A DNA stretch of 64,000 nt from Ctenosaura bakeri (taxonomy: Eukaryota; Chordata; Lepidosauria; Squamata; Iguanidae): NCBI GenBank assembly GCA_948474755.1, contig CAOLHI010000644.1, positions 496,001-560,000 of the forward strand. The letters are read 5' to 3'. A program made the translations under genes and the position numbers. The first letter of the stretch is position 1; the number at the start of each line of letters is the position of its first letter. Shown here piece after piece: positions 11,446 to 24,299 of the stretch. A model generated the notes under the pieces. The model was given only the letters and a program-made list of their open reading frames with translations. It was not told the origin of the DNA and did no database searches.

Positions 11446-14400
11446 GCATTTTTATAGTTTTTACATACCACAAATTTTACAATACACATTAGTCTACATC
11501 CAACACAATACATGACACTCTACAGTACATCTAACATAAACTGCATTGAACTATAACCCTCTTTACCCCTTATCTACAACCCCCCCCCCAGCAGATTAAT
11601 GTACAGCTTCTCACCTAGCAAACTGAAGACTCAGCTGTAGATAATGTTCTCTTCCTATTTTAAGTTTGATCTAGGCTAATCTCCTAGCTAGCTCTCATTT
11701 ATGGAATGTGTAGTATTCAAAACCAGCAAACATTATCCCTCCTTTTTTAAAAAAAAATTTAAAATGATTCCTCATCTTCTTTAAATTTGCCTGTAGAGTT
11801 CTCTTTAATCATTACTGACAACTTATCCATTTCAGCAATTTTCAGTATCTTCAATATCCAGTCCTCCATTGTTGGTATTTCCTCCTTTTTCCAGTTTTGA
11901 GCATACACAATCTAGCTGCTATAATCATATAATGTAACGGTCTATAATTTAATCACCCAGTATATTCATTGGGTATACCCAACAGAAATAATTATAGTTT
12001 CATTGTATCCTCATTCTAAAGATTTCTTATATTGACCTCTGGATCTGACCCCAGTATTTCTTTGCCAAATCACACATCCATCACATGCGATGGAAAGTAC
12101 CTTCATGTTTATGACACTTCCAACACACATGCTCAGATCCTTTGTACATTTTAGCTAATCTTGCTGGGGTCAAATACCATTGGTACATCATTTTATAGAG
12201 ATTTTCTTGGAGGTCATAACATAATATTTTGTCTAACCCTTCAATCCACATTCTATCCCATTTCTCCATCTCAATATTACTGCTATATTCTGGGTCAACT
12301 TAACCATACATTCTTTAACATGTTCTAATTCCATTTCCAACAAAATGTTATACATCTTCCTAATTCAATGTTCATCATCTCTATAGAGTTTTACTTCAAA
12401 TTCAACTTTTCCCATTTGAAAACCAAATGTTTTTCTGTCATGGAGAAATGTAAATAGCTATACCATTGCAATCTACAACAGATTGCAACAGAAGAACCTG
12501 CTAATTCTTCTTTCATCTTAAATCTGTATGCCTTCTTTTCAAAAACTATTAAGTCTTGGTAAATAAACCATTGTTCTTTCTTCTTTTTATCAAATCTATA
12601 GAATGTTTCTTGTGTTGAAATCCATAATGGAATTTTTGGGGAAATAAACTTGATTTATAGCCTTAAAATGGCATTCCTTACGAAGTAGTTGTTAAATTGT
12701 GCATGCACTTTACTCTTCTCATACCATAAATAGGCATGCCCTTCTAATTATAACAATCTTTCATCACTAAGTGTTATCCATTCCTTACACCACACTAAAA
12801 CACAGGAAGCAAAATATAACTTCAGGTCCGGAAGCCCAAGGCCTACCTTTTGTTTTACATCTTGAAGTATTTTAAATCTTATTCTTGGCTTCTTGCCTTG
12901 CCATACGTATTTTGAAATATCTTTTTGTCATTTTCTAAATGGGATAGCATTCACTAGACTGGATATTGTTTGTGAAAGGAACAACACTTTAGATAAAATG
13001 TTAATCTTTATATTAGAAATTCTTCCAAGCACAGAAAGACAAAGTCTACTCCATCATTATAGTTCTTGTTTTATCTCATTCCACATAATTAAATGAAGTT
13101 GCAGTCTTGCTTGAAGTATTACACTTAGGTATTTCACTTTTTTCACCACTTGTATGCCAGATATTACCCACAGTTTAATCTTTTCTTCTCTCATATTCTT
13201 TGTTAAAATATTTTTTTTTTGTTTATTTGGAAAACTACCACTTTTCCAAATTCTTTTCATTACTTAATAATATTTTAATATTTTCTATGAGATCTTATTG
13301 CTACCAATAAATCACCTGCAAATGCTATCAATTTAAATGATTCTATCTTTATTCTCAGTCTTTAATTTTTTTTTTTTTCCTTTTTAGGAAACCTGCCTGG
13401 GCCAGGAGTTTCATTTGACTTTGCTCTTGCAATTACTTCTGATACTTCCTCAGTCATAATAGGTGTATTCAAAAAAAATGTTCATTCTTTCTGTGGTAGG
13501 TCACATTTACTTAAATACTCTTCAATCTTCTTCCTTGAAATTTGGCTCCTTTTTAATAAATCAGCATAGTACCTGTGAAAAATGTTCAGAATCTTCTCAT
13601 TATCCACTACTGTTTGATCTTTATCATATAAATCTATAATGGATTTTCCCTCTTTCTTTCCTTATTCTATAAGTTAGCTGTTTTCCTGGTTTGGTGGCGG
13701 ATTCAAAATTATTATGTTTCACAAAGTTAATCTTCTTTCCAATCTCTTCCACTATCAACACTGAGATTGGGCTTGTAAAATCTTAATTTTCTGAAGAGTA
13801 GCCAAACTGCATCAGGACTTTTAAAACTCACTTTTTTCTTTTTCAATTTCTTCACCATTTTCTGTATTGGTTTCTGTTATTTCCTTTTTTAAAATTCTGT
13901 GCTCTGCTGTATAAAAAAAAAATCCTTGCATTACAGCTTACTCAGCATTCCAAACTGTTTTGATGTCTGATCATCTAAGTTGTCATCAGCCTCAGTGTTA
14001 TAGGATTATGGTCTAAAAATAGCCTTCTTGATTATTCTCATAGCTAATTTGAAATTAGATATATGTAGCTATCCTTAATAGTGATTTGTGACTTTTGGAA
14101 AAGAATATCTATTCTAAGGCATCCCCTTATTTTGTCCTCCAAGCACCCACTAAGCCCAAATTATCTAACATATCAAAAAAGGTCTTTGATAATTTCCCTT
14201 GTTTAAGGTTTATATCTTTTTCTGATTTTTTAATCCAATTTTGGTGTAATCACTCCATTCCAATCTCCCATTATGATCACATTCCTTTTAAATATGCATC
14301 TCTTGTAGACATATTATGTCACATTTATGTTTATTCAGATGATGAAATATTCTTTTTTTTTCCTGGGGGCAGTTCAAATCCATGACATGCAGTTTAAATC

Positions 14401-16384
14401 TGCTGTTGTTCCTTCTTAAATTACCTCTTCCACCTTCCCCTTATTCTTACATCCACCTACTTCTCAGTCTCCCAATTGATTCTTGCCCCTTTCTTTCCCA
14501 TTCTTTGTTTTAAATGTTTTTTCTAAGTCTTTACTGTATCTTCTCATAAACACTTTGGCTTTCATGACTGTATTTAATGTATCCCATCTCTCCCCTAAAC
14601 ACACACATATACCTTCAAATTTCTCCTACCTATGTGAGATTCCTTGTTATTTCAGTTTCTCCATCAAAAAGGTGTGGTCCTTTCTTTTCCTCGGGATCCT
14701 CATAGTTATAGCCTTCAAGATAGTGACTTCTTGTTTCTTTAACCATCATTTTTGGTTTGTATTTCAACTGCAAGATTTGATCTTGTCTATATTTTTTGAG
14801 GAAATGCACAATAATAGCTTGTGGAAACCACTTCTGAGTTGCAATTTTTGAGTTTACTCTGTGGATTTGATCAGTCTCTCTTCCACCCCTTCCTTTTCCC
14901 GCTCAACTTACTCAACATCAACTTACATATATTCTCATTCATCATCTTTGTCACTCTTCGAAAGTGTAGGGATGATTCTCTTTCTCTTGCTTCCTAAATG
15001 TCAAGAGATTCCAGTATTTGCTCATGCTCTTTATCTAATCTTTGTGCCACTTGTTCCATAGCCATCCATTTCCCTCCCAATATTTGTATTTTCTGGTTTA
15101 TCGTTTTCATTTCTGAGATCACCTTAGCCAAAGATTGTTTTACTCTTTTCAAATCTGTATTCAATTCAGAGTTAATATCATTTTAAATATCTGCTCCTAT
15201 CTGGATCATCTGGTTTCTCGTCATCTGTATCTCCTTCAGAATCTTCTGATTGGAATCTATGGTTTTGGGAGGCATTTCCACAGAACATCTTCTCTTTCCT
15301 TTATCCTTATCTCTCTCGTTCTCTTTCACAATAGTGTTGGTTCTGAGTCTAGTTGTCATAATCCTAAAAAGGTAAATACAGATGGAAAGAAGGTGGGGGG
15401 GGAGAAAAAAATGAGGGACAGAAATTCAACCCCCCCCCAGTTCAAAACTGGAAATTCAAAATTCCCAATTCAAAATTCTAAAAAATTCAGAATTCCAATC
15501 ATTCAAAAAATTCAAAGAATAAAAAGGGGAGGGGGGAAGGAAAAAGAGGAAAAGGCCAAAATAAAAAATAAAAAAATCCAACAAAGCCAAAGCTGCAAAA
15601 AGAGTTTTCAAAATGGTAAACCCTCCAAAAAATCCAAGTGTAATATTGTATTCCTCCACCAGGAAATGCTATTAACTCTAAATTAATTAATTCTTCTTAA
15701 CCCTTTAAAGGTAAATGCTTTTAGTTTTTGTATTCTTTTCTCTTCTTCTTTCTCTTCTTCTTCCTCCCTTTCCTCTTCCCCTTCCACCCTCCAAAAATAA
15801 ATAAATAAATAAATAAAAGAAATAAGATATAAATATTAACTTATAGTTCACTATTTATAGGTTCCACTTCTTCTTTTGCATAAACTTAAAAAGGAAGAAA
15901 AATACCCAGCTCTTTTTAATGCAAATTAAACAGCAAAGCCTAACAGGCAATTTACATTGATAAATGCTGCTAGCAGAAAAATCATTGGAAGGTCATTGTC
16001 ATCTTCAATATTTGAAAGGTCTCAAAAACATTTTTGTCTTAATTTACCTTGTTGAGAGTCGCTTCTGTGGAGCTTTGTTCCCAATTTCTCAATAGGGGCT
16101 TGGATGCAGAAAATGTGGTGTGGCATGATGGTGACAGATCCCTGCTGTTTGGTTGGTACTTTTTTGTCATTGCTGCAGCTTTGGAACACTGGGTCCAGAT
16201 TAATGGGCACAAACACAAAATCCACAAGCCCCCCCCAAAATTTTACCAGAGGGGAAAGTCAGCCATCTTTCACCATTGTTGATGGCCACCACCATGCTTT
16301 GCTTTCCTTTTGTTGCTATCATGTCCTAAAGGTGACTTTATTCCATGACAGTGACCTGGAAGTCATTTGCAAAATTTATTATTA
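11446..16384 (-). mobile_element. L1 LINE 'A', nested inside L1 'B'
   Basis: This is a near full-length but dead L1 on the minus strand. A 5' leader of about 1 kb runs from 16384. ORF1 begins near 15359 and is a Lys/Glu-rich coiled coil with in-frame stops near 15183 and 15000. ORF2 begins at 14383 with the endonuclease motif CDIICLQE. An RT-upstream segment (MTEEVSEVIARAKSN, about 13460-13415) is followed almost at once by FKLIAFAGDLLVAI (about 13345-13300), the region around the catalytic FADD box. So most of the RT fingers and palm are deleted. The C-terminus has YQWYLTPARLAKMY and CWKCHKHEGT (12230-12080), a typical L1 Cys motif. Boundaries are approximate. Confidence 0.75.
15790..15818. 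repeat. (AATA)n simple repeat
   Basis: Short AAAT/AATA tandem run within the L1 leader region. Confidence 0.8.
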
Positions 16385-18260
16385 TTATTTGGAGCAACCG
16401 TGGTCATTTTCCATGTTTTTATATAAATGGATTTCTTGCAAAATAACTATACTTAGATCCAATTTCTTCAGAATTTTAAGTCGGTCACAGTGCTCAGCAA
16501 GTCCATCCAGATTGAATGCAAAAAAATTAACATGTCCCATAACTAGCAGTTAAGAAAAAGATCCTTTGCACCCCTCACATTCAAGCATTAAGTTGAAGCA
16601 ATCCATAAAAATTCCTGGTACTGAATTAACAATAGAGAACAAAGTTATAACAAACAGACACAAAACATCTGAACCCAGATAGAAACTCTGCCTTGTGCTG
16701 GCCTCAGATCTCGGAGGAGCTATGCGTTAGGAGGCAGAGAAGGAAGGCGAGAAATTATGAGGACTATATGTATGTGAACATTAGCCCCACCCCACCTCTG
16801 CCCAAAGCATCATTTAAACAGCCATTAAGGGTACTAAAATTAATGTTCTAGTGGAGAGGTTAAATATATCGACTCCAGCTCTCTTACAAAACAGATACAG
16901 AAATAAAACATAGGCTTTTTATTAAAAAATACAATAGATTGCAAATTGTTGGTGAAAGAGACATAGAGTTCAACTGATATGGCAGTCACTCCTCCTTCAT
17001 GCCATTAGATGTCATGAACAACAACTGTTCTTCAGATAAAATGGAAGCAGTTATCATCCTCATTTTAAAAAGTCATTTAAGCTATTTAAAAATTTGTTAG
17101 TTGTGTTACTTGTTTTTCTGTTTTAGAACTTGCCATTCTGAGGGTTCTCTGTTGGAATTACGGCTTGACCATATTGACATTAGGTTGTGGGTTCTAGTGA
17201 ATTGGGGCATCAATCGACTCACAGATCTCAGCCACATTATCTAGTGTTGTTGCACTAAGTACCGTAATTTAAATCAGCTTTAACAGGAATCCCCAATGGC
17301 ATCTAATTTCCAGCTTGATTCTAAGCCTCTATGAGAGAAAGGAATTTCAATTTCTGCCTTAATGTCTCTTGGAAAATATCTTGTAGAATTGGTGTCATAG
17401 TTCCTGTGATTTTTTTGAGTGCAGTTAGAACTTTTACTTTTCTTGCATAATTAGCAAGTCTAATTAAAATGTCTCAAAGCAACACTTCTTTCACGTTGCA
17501 AGAATATTGCATTTTGTAGGCATACTCAACATCTCATTTGCTGAAATCTAATTCAGGGGAGATTACTTAGAACCAAAGAGTCAGAAATTTAATTAGATCA
17601 TTTTGCTCTGCTGGTTCTGGCACCCCACAGATTTGTGTGTTGAAATGCCAGCTCAGATTTCATAGACTTATGACTTTTTCTTGCAATATACAATTTTTTT
17701 TTAAGGTTTTCAGTCTTGAAGCCATTCATTAAGTTACAATCCAGTGCTTCCTCTGCTGTAGATTCCGTTACTTTTACTATCATATTAAGGAACTTTTGAT
17801 CCAGCAATTTAATTGTGTTAGCTAATGCACTACTTAAATCTTCCTGGAAATCAGATTTTAATTGCTGGAGAAGCTCTTTTATCTTTCCCTGGGGTTTGCT
17901 ATCTGGGATGTAATTATATCCTTACCTTGTGGCCCTTTTCCTGTTCCTGGCCTGTTGCATGACATTTCTGAATCAAGTAAGAGAGCCTGGCCAATGATAG
18001 CTGCTTGCTCATGGACTGCAAAAAATGATGTCAACTCACTGACTGCCAGCTCTGCATCACTCCTCTTCATAACCCCACAAGCCTGTAATGGTTTAATTTA
18101 ATTTTGTAGATTAATGCAGCAAAAGTTAACATATAAAGCAGAGGTGGGAATGGGAACAAAAAAAAATCATGCAACCATCTTGGGTTGCTGCAAGTCATGC
18201 TCCAAAGCCCTTCCATGTTTATGGAGTGCTGAAATATAATTTGCTGATTTCTAAACACAT
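16385..18260 (-). mobile_element. L1 LINE 'B', ORF1 and start of ORF2
   Basis: Minus strand, high to low coordinates. A coiled-coil region ends with VKVTESTAEEAL (about 17780). ORF1 RRM/C-terminal parts follow in shifting frames, with VISPELDFSK near 17540 and ILIRLANYARKVKVLTALKK near 17430. ORF2 begins at 16540 with MGHVNFFAFNLDGL and IVILQEIHLYKNMEN, the start of an L1 endonuclease. The sequence stops around 16385 and continues at 11445, with L1 'A' between. A 5' end near 18260 is inferred. Confidence 0.65.
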
Positions 18261-18299
18261 GGCATTATCATTGAATTAGTAATTTGTTCAAGTTCATGT

Positions 18300-19170
18300 T
18301 GATATTCAATATCTTAAGTGTTGTCTAAATGTTACTCTGGTTGTCTCAAAAGCCAACAAGATAAAATACCAGGAGGAGACAGTGTTGCTGAAGTTTCATG
18401 AAAATCTTTTGATTTTCACATTGATTTTAAATCATCCTGTAGGATAACGCAAGGGCTAAACCTACGGGGGGGGAAAAGAGCAACTTCAGTTAGAAGTTGA
18501 ATATGGCAAGCCAGACTCCAGTTTCCAAATTCTAAATGAAGGATAGTGTTTGAGACACAGCAGAGCACTTGAAGAGGATCCTAAATAATTTTGACTGCAC
18601 TACTTCCAAATCAGAAAAATCAGAATAAAGGCTCAGTTGTGAATTATATGAAAGCTGGTTAATGTTTTGGCCTCAAAGAACTTAATTGCTCCTGGTATAT
18701 AATATCCACTTCTGGTGGAAAAAAAATTAGTATGGCAGAAACATTTTATTCTGTGAGCAGATTGGCTAGCATATTCAGCATGTGCCCTCTGACCACCATT
18801 GGCTTGAAGACAATACCTAGGTATTTTAAAGAAAATTACATGTGCAATCTTATGGCCATTTATAAACCAGCTATATGGTTTTGGCCTTTTCACAAGCGTC
18901 TCTTCAAACCTATGGGTGACTAGGATAGAATAACCACATCATCACTATACAAAAGCATTGAAACATATCTGATGGTCAGCTTGGGTGGATGGAAATCCAG
19001 GGTTATTGAGAACATTGACTGGCATATTTATGAAGTGGTATGGCTGACCACAGAACTTAATGGCAGCTTAAAATCTTCCTTCTGTCCCATTACCCATTCA
19101 TTTCTACTCTAAATTCTTAAAACATTTCTTTAAAAATTTTAAGAACTCTCAAAAATTCTTAGAACTACAA
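18300..19170. other. Unassigned, probably old LINE sequence
   Basis: No family motif could be read with confidence. The open frame at 18732-18923 shows nothing recognisable. Position just 5' of the L1 ORF1 remnant suggests an L1 leader, but this is a guess. Confidence 0.3.
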
Positions 19171-19429
19171 ATTTTGTGATCATAAGGGGCATGAAAAGAG
19201 CCATGAATATCAGCCTGGAAAGAGATCTTAAAGTCTCCTTTAAACCTCAACTCTGCACCAATTTTGACAGCTCAATATCAAGGTCAGTGTCTCTGAAATG
19301 GTGTCAAGCTTGTACAAATAATCCAGAGGTGATCCTATACAAATGCCATTATAAGACAATGCTAGTATAAAACAAATCCTCAAGGAACTACAGGAAGATT
19401 AGTCAGTGATGCTAGAATCTCTAGATTAA

Positions 19430-20155
19430 AAAAAAAAACTATTAGCATTGACTGCTGAAACCCTGCAATTAGAAGATGTGGCAAACAAGGCTTTACAAAT
19501 AAGTATACCTAGTGATATTAAAATACAAGAATTCCAGAACACCACCACTGATTTACAGAATAACGTCAAAGACCAGGAAAATAGGAGCCACAAAAATAAC
19601 CTCCCTTGATAGGGAAGGGGATCAAGCACAAATAATCCTACAACGGCTTAACAAAACTGAATCCCAAACTCCAATTTACTGGATTGGATCTAGAGAGAAT
19701 CCATGGATCAACCAATCCTAAGCCTCAAAACTTCACTGCTGGCAGAGACATACTTATCAAATTCCTAAGCTTGGGAAATAAAACCTAAGTATTTGAAATT
19801 TTAAATAGTCTCCCAATATTCCAAGTACTCCCAAGATTGGGGCAAAAACATCGGTTTTCGAATATGTCACTAAAATCACTTTGACTAAATGCAGAGTTTG
19901 CACCCGATTATAGTCATTTCAAGGGAGAAAGGGCTCAAATACTCTTGGGAATTTTAAGCTGCTTCTCCATTATGACAAAAGACCCTGATTGCAAAAACTG
20001 AAACCCAGCTAATTGAGATCTATGAGGCAATCAATATTTTTATACCAAGAGAATTTAAAGAGACACAAGAAGAAAAAGAAGAAGAAATAAAGTTTTTGGA
20101 GATCAAATGGAAGAGAAAATAAAGACAGGTCACATTTCTCTTGATTCTATCTGAC
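19430..20155 (+). mobile_element. L1 ORF1 remnant (L1 'C')
   Basis: The plus strand encodes a coiled-coil stretch (TAETLQLEDVANKALQ, then TTTDLQNNVKDQENRS), matching the end of the L1 ORF1 coiled coil and its conserved DLENRSRRNN junction. The following RRM part is broken by stops. It is interrupted or ended by the solo LTR at 20164. Confidence 0.55.
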
Positions 20156-20163
20156 GAAGCTGG

Positions 20164-21025
20164 TGTTACCCCACTGGCATACTCTATCCCGTGGAATATA
20201 CATTTAATATTAAATATGCCTGCCATGCCAGAGAGGTTGCCCGAATGGGTATGTAGGCAAAAAAGTCAAACGACCGAAAATAGGTCAGGCCAGGAAAATC
20301 CCCAATCACGTTCCCCTAGGGGACCTCAGGCTAAACACGTCCGCACAAAGGGTCTTCAGCCAAGGAATAGCCACTTGAAGGGATTATTGGGTTTCCCCCA
20401 GTTTGAGCAACTCTGATGTTAGTAAACCCTGCACTGCATCTGCATAAGCCAATCATGCAAACTATCTAGTTGCTATTGTGCAGCATTCCTTCCTTTATTT
20501 TGGCCATTGTTCTTCCCAGGAGAGGGTCTGCTCTCATGGTACGGTACGTTCTGCCCTGTAAGTAGTCCCAGTTTTGAGGGTCTCTTCAGAGAACTCCCCA
20601 CCACGCTAGCAGACTGGCACTCTGTTAGTTGAGCGATCCCCTCAGCCGCCTCTCTTCACTGAGGTCCGTTCTTCTTGCCGCTTCCCGGACTGAAGACTTT
20701 AGGATAGGTGCAGTATCACCGCCTTTACACCCTCTCCGCTGAATCCCCTGTCAATTTTAACCTCTTTCTTTTCTCAATAGGCCTTGTGTGCATGAGCGAA
20801 TGAGTGTGTTGGTGCATGAGAACACATTTATTAATAAAATCCAGTTATTGGTACATTTGTCTGGCTTTTCGCTTGGTTGGACCCCATAAAAATTGGGTAA
20901 AAGATTCTGCTGGGTTACCTTGCCCCTCATTTTGCTATTGCCAGTGCTCTGCTAATTTCCCCAATATTGGTATTTTGGAGCAAATCAAGGTGTCCCCCAA
21001 GGGACCTCCAGAAGTCAGAGTAACA
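20164..21025 (+). mobile_element. Solo LTR, TGTTACC...GGTAACA family (copy 2)
   Basis: It begins TGTTACCCCACTGG and ends CAGAGTAACA. Shared blocks with copy 3 run along its length ('agagaggt.gcccg', 'gtaggcaa', 'gtgcagtatcac', 'aataaa', 'tgggtaaaag'). AATAAAATCC lies near 20834. Flanking four bases are CTGG and ATGG, a possible 4-bp duplication with one change. No internal coding region is attached. Confidence 0.7.
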
Positions 21026-21625
21026 ATGGAATGTGGGCAGAGGGATTATAAAACTTTGAATATTGCACCATTTTTGATGCATCTTTCCTGCCTTTTCTTG
21101 GCTCTTTGCAATCAAAATTTCCCACACAGATATGTTCATGCTGCAATGGTTCGTGTTTTTGTTTTTCCTATGTGAGCAGAGAGGGAAGGGGGCAACTTCA
21201 GGATTCAATAACACTGTTTTTGGTACTAGATTTTTTATGCTTGTTCTTCTAGCCTCCACATAGCTGATCAGCAGAGTAGGTTTGTGACTTGAGACACTCA
21301 ACTCCAGCTGTCCATGTGTGGGAGACGAGGGGAAGAAGATTTTTGAAAGGATTAATTTGTTCGTATGTTAAAGAGAAATAAGTCTAATGTTTGCTTTGAT
21401 TTTATGATTGTTGATATGAGAGAAGTACTTAATAAAATGCCTTTTCTAGTAGTTGTTTGCTCTGTAACCAATATGCCTCAATCAATGCAAGTTGTTCATT
21501 TTTTATTTCTCTTCTACTGAACACTGGATAAACTAAGAGTATTGTTAATTGATGTAGACAGCTTAGGATTGGTCAATTAAAGGAAACAGGTTCTGACAGT
21601 TATTAAATCGCAAAGTTCAGATATT

Positions 21626-21806
21626 GGCTATTTCCATGCTACATTCCTATAGTGCTATTATTCCTCTTTCAACATCCTATGGAATCCTGCGGTTTGCAGT
21701 TTAGGGAGGGGCCTCAAAGGCCCCTCCCTAAACTGCAAACCCCAGGATTCCATAGGATGTTGAAAGTGGAATAATAGCACTATAACAGACTAGTGCAGAA
21801 ATGGCC
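21626..21806. mobile_element. Hairpin MITE, Harbinger type (160-bp family)
   Basis: Both arms are present and nearly perfect inverted copies, meeting at 'ggggcctcaaaggcccc'. The left end is slightly decayed (GGCTATTTCC) and the right ends GCAGAAATGGCC. ATT flanks both sides (21623-21625 and 21807-21809), a 3-bp duplication. Confidence 0.8.
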
Positions 21807-22150
21807 ATTGTTTTGCTTCAAAAGACCCACCAATGCAGTAGTGAAAATGATACTCTAGGGCACCCTAGTTTTGTGAAGTAGTAGTGCTCCAGAAGGATTT
21901 TGAAGGTGAAAGAGGTCATCATTTTGGTGACATGATCTTGCCCTCTAGAGGTCTCAAACATATTAGCTGATGAAGAGGTATGATTTATCATGATCAAGAG
22001 TGAGATTGTTCACAAGACTGCTGGGTTCCTATTACTCTCTCAAGAAATGCTACAGTATTTTCTACTTAAAATTATTAGAAAACTCTCTACATTTACAGAA
22101 GGTACTGAGGGAGATTCCAATACTGGTTTTGGTTCAAAACTTGCAAAATA

Positions 22151-22592
22151 GGCCCTTTCCGCAGGTGGGGCGTGAATCGGGCAGAAATGGGACTCACTGG
22201 ATTTCTTCTCTGTCCGGTCAAGTCTGTTGGGACAAGGAGCAGTGCGAGCTCGTTGCTCCGCACTGCTCCGGCGTCCAAAATGGCGGCTTCCGGTTGGTGG
22301 AGGCTCTCTACCAACCGGAAAAGCTTGCCAGCCTAAAGCCCACCCTCAGCAGATCTGCAGGCATGCACTAGTGTGCACCTGCAAATCTGCACTGGAGAGT
22401 GGCGACAGAGTGACATGGGGTCACGCACTCCGTGCTTTTGAAAAACCTCTTAAAAGTTCCGGTTCCGGTTGCTCCGGAGTGGACTGAGGTGCGGAACTAC
22501 AAAAAGTAGCCTGATACAGTCTACTCCACTGTGCAGAAAACCTCTGTCAGAGGTTGCTCTGCGCCATTTTAATAGCTCGGTGCGGAAAGGGT
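22151..22592. mobile_element. Harbinger-type MITE, 440-bp GC-rich family
   Basis: It starts GGCCCTTTCCGCAGG and ends GGTGCGGAAAGG, so its ends resemble those of the hairpin MITEs and of the 44683-53416 transposon. It carries the block 'ccaaaatggcggcttccgg' near 22276 and a run 'gcacctgcaaatctgcac'. There is no coding capacity. Three other copies (1-134, 53420-53886, 57287-57669) define the family. Confidence 0.75.
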
Positions 22593-23112
22593 TTTGCGCT
22601 CCAAACAGTCCTGATGATTCTTCAAGTCTGCTATATAACTTTTCTTCAAGGGGGCTTGTGGCAATTTTGACATACAGGTACTTTAGATGTCATGAATACA
22701 CACAATTTTCTGACTCACATGGTCTATATTCAAGAACAGGTCATTTGTGGGTTTCAACTGACATAATGATATCAAGGGGATGGAAATATTAGCAGCTGTT
22801 GCCTCTGTTCACTTGCCTAATTATTTAGTTTGAAACATTTTTGGCATGAAAAATAGAACTAGAATCTGACAATTGGATTCAGTGCTTCTTACTAAAAAGA
22901 CTTTTGTGGAAGTTGTAAATAGATCCCTTCAAAACTTCTTTAAAAAAAAAAAAGGAACTCCTGGCATGTATCTTGAGACACAATGAAAGCAGTTGTCAGG
23001 GGAATGGGCATCAAGGAAAGGCAAAAACTGAATAAAATTAGAACTTCAATGAGACAAGCGTTCATTAACAAAAATTTAATTTTAACAAAATTTCATGCTA
23101 CATGCCAACATG

Positions 23113-23357
23113 TAGCCGTGGTGGCGCAGTGGTTAAATGCCAGTACTGCAAGCCACAAGGTTGTGAGCTCGATCCTGCCCGGCTCCAAGGTTGACTCAGC
23201 CTTCCATCCTTTCGCAGGTCGGTAAAATGAGTACCCAGCTTGTTGGGGGCATGTATAGAAATGTTTCGAAATACATGCTATTTCTAAGTTGTTCGCCGCC
23301 TCAATCCATATGGAGAGGCAGGATACAAATAAATAAATAAATAAATAAATAAATAAA
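23113..23357 (+). mobile_element. Sauria-type tRNA-derived SINE
   Basis: The head has an A box (tggcgcagtggttaaa) and a B box (gtgagctcgatcc), both RNA polymerase III signals in tRNA-like spacing. The body contains 'ggtaaaatgagtacccagc'. It ends in (AAAT)n at about 23326-23355. A second copy is at 49276-49512 and a reversed one at 56575-56777. Confidence 0.85.
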
Positions 23358-23659
23358 ATAATGGCTTATTCCTAATAGAAATTAAGAGGGGGAAAAACCA
23401 GAAATGGCTGCTATAGATCTTGAGGAAATACAGTCTGCAATATCTCACAAGATGGCTTGTGAGATCTTGAAAAACACTCACTTTGTTTAGGAACTGTGGA
23501 AGCATACTTAATTTATTCGTTATCTCCATCTTCTTAGGCTATCTGGCAAATCTTGCTATCACATCTCTTTTGGGGGGGGGGCTGCCATTTTTCTCCCTAT
23601 TGCAAGGTCATCTCTGAACTCAAAATCATCCTAAGTTATTTTCAAGGCTGGCAATAATT

Positions 23660-24090
23660 CATTTAACCAAGTTACTAAACAGCCATATTATTTCTTTCTT
23701 TTTCTTCTTCAATCCTTTTAAATCTTACATTCAGCAATTGATTATGATTCTCCTCATCTTCCTCCACTTTATCCTTTAAATAATTTACTTCTCTTTTCAG
23801 TGCTACAGCTATCATCTCTTGCTCTGTTGCTTTGTTTAGAATTTCCTCCACTGTTGTTTCTATCTCATCTATACATTGAACCATTTATGTTAATTTAGCT
23901 TTTCGGGACTTTAAGGCTGAATCGAAAGCATTTAATAATTCTTGTACGTCTCTTCTCACATATTTCAAAATATTTAGAAAGGAGTCAGTATCCTCATCAA
24001 CCTCATCTGCTTTTAGTCTTAAGTGCACACAGTTTTTTTGTTCTCACTTCCCCTATTCACATAGTAAATTCTTTGTTACCGTTATTTGTT
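23660..24090 (-). mobile_element. L1 ORF1 coiled-coil fragment
   Basis: The minus strand encodes a long heptad-like region (TVEEILNKATEQE, LKREVNYLKDKVEEDEENH, RFKRIEEEKERNN) preceded in a broken frame by further charged helices. This composition and order are typical of L1 ORF1. No ORF2 adjoins it. Confidence 0.55.
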
Positions 24091-24208
24091 TCAGAACTGT
24101 CTCTAGAGTGTCCTGAAGAGTGATCTTTCATGATAAATCTCCACATTTTTATCACTCTCTTGGCATTTATTCAGTCTATAAGGCACTATTGAGGAGTCAA
24201 ATAGTAAA

Positions 24209-24280
24209 TTATAAAATCATAGAATCACAGAGTTGGAAGAGACCACAGGGGCCATCCAGTCCAACCCCTGCCATCTGCAT
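24209..24280 (-). mobile_element. CR1 3' terminus
   Basis: On the plus strand it reads 'aatcatagaatcacagag' followed by 'ttggaagagaccacaggggc'. This is the reversed conserved 3' UTR end of amniote CR1 with its ATTCTATGAT-type tail. It is a very short 5'-truncated copy. Confidence 0.8.
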
Positions 24281-24299
24281 TCTCGAGCTTGTAAACGTG

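Noticed and set aside
23113..23185. Possible tRNA gene (A and B boxes present)
   Set aside because: The tRNA-like head continues into a SINE body with a simple-repeat tail and occurs in other copies, so it is a SINE promoter and not a tRNA gene.
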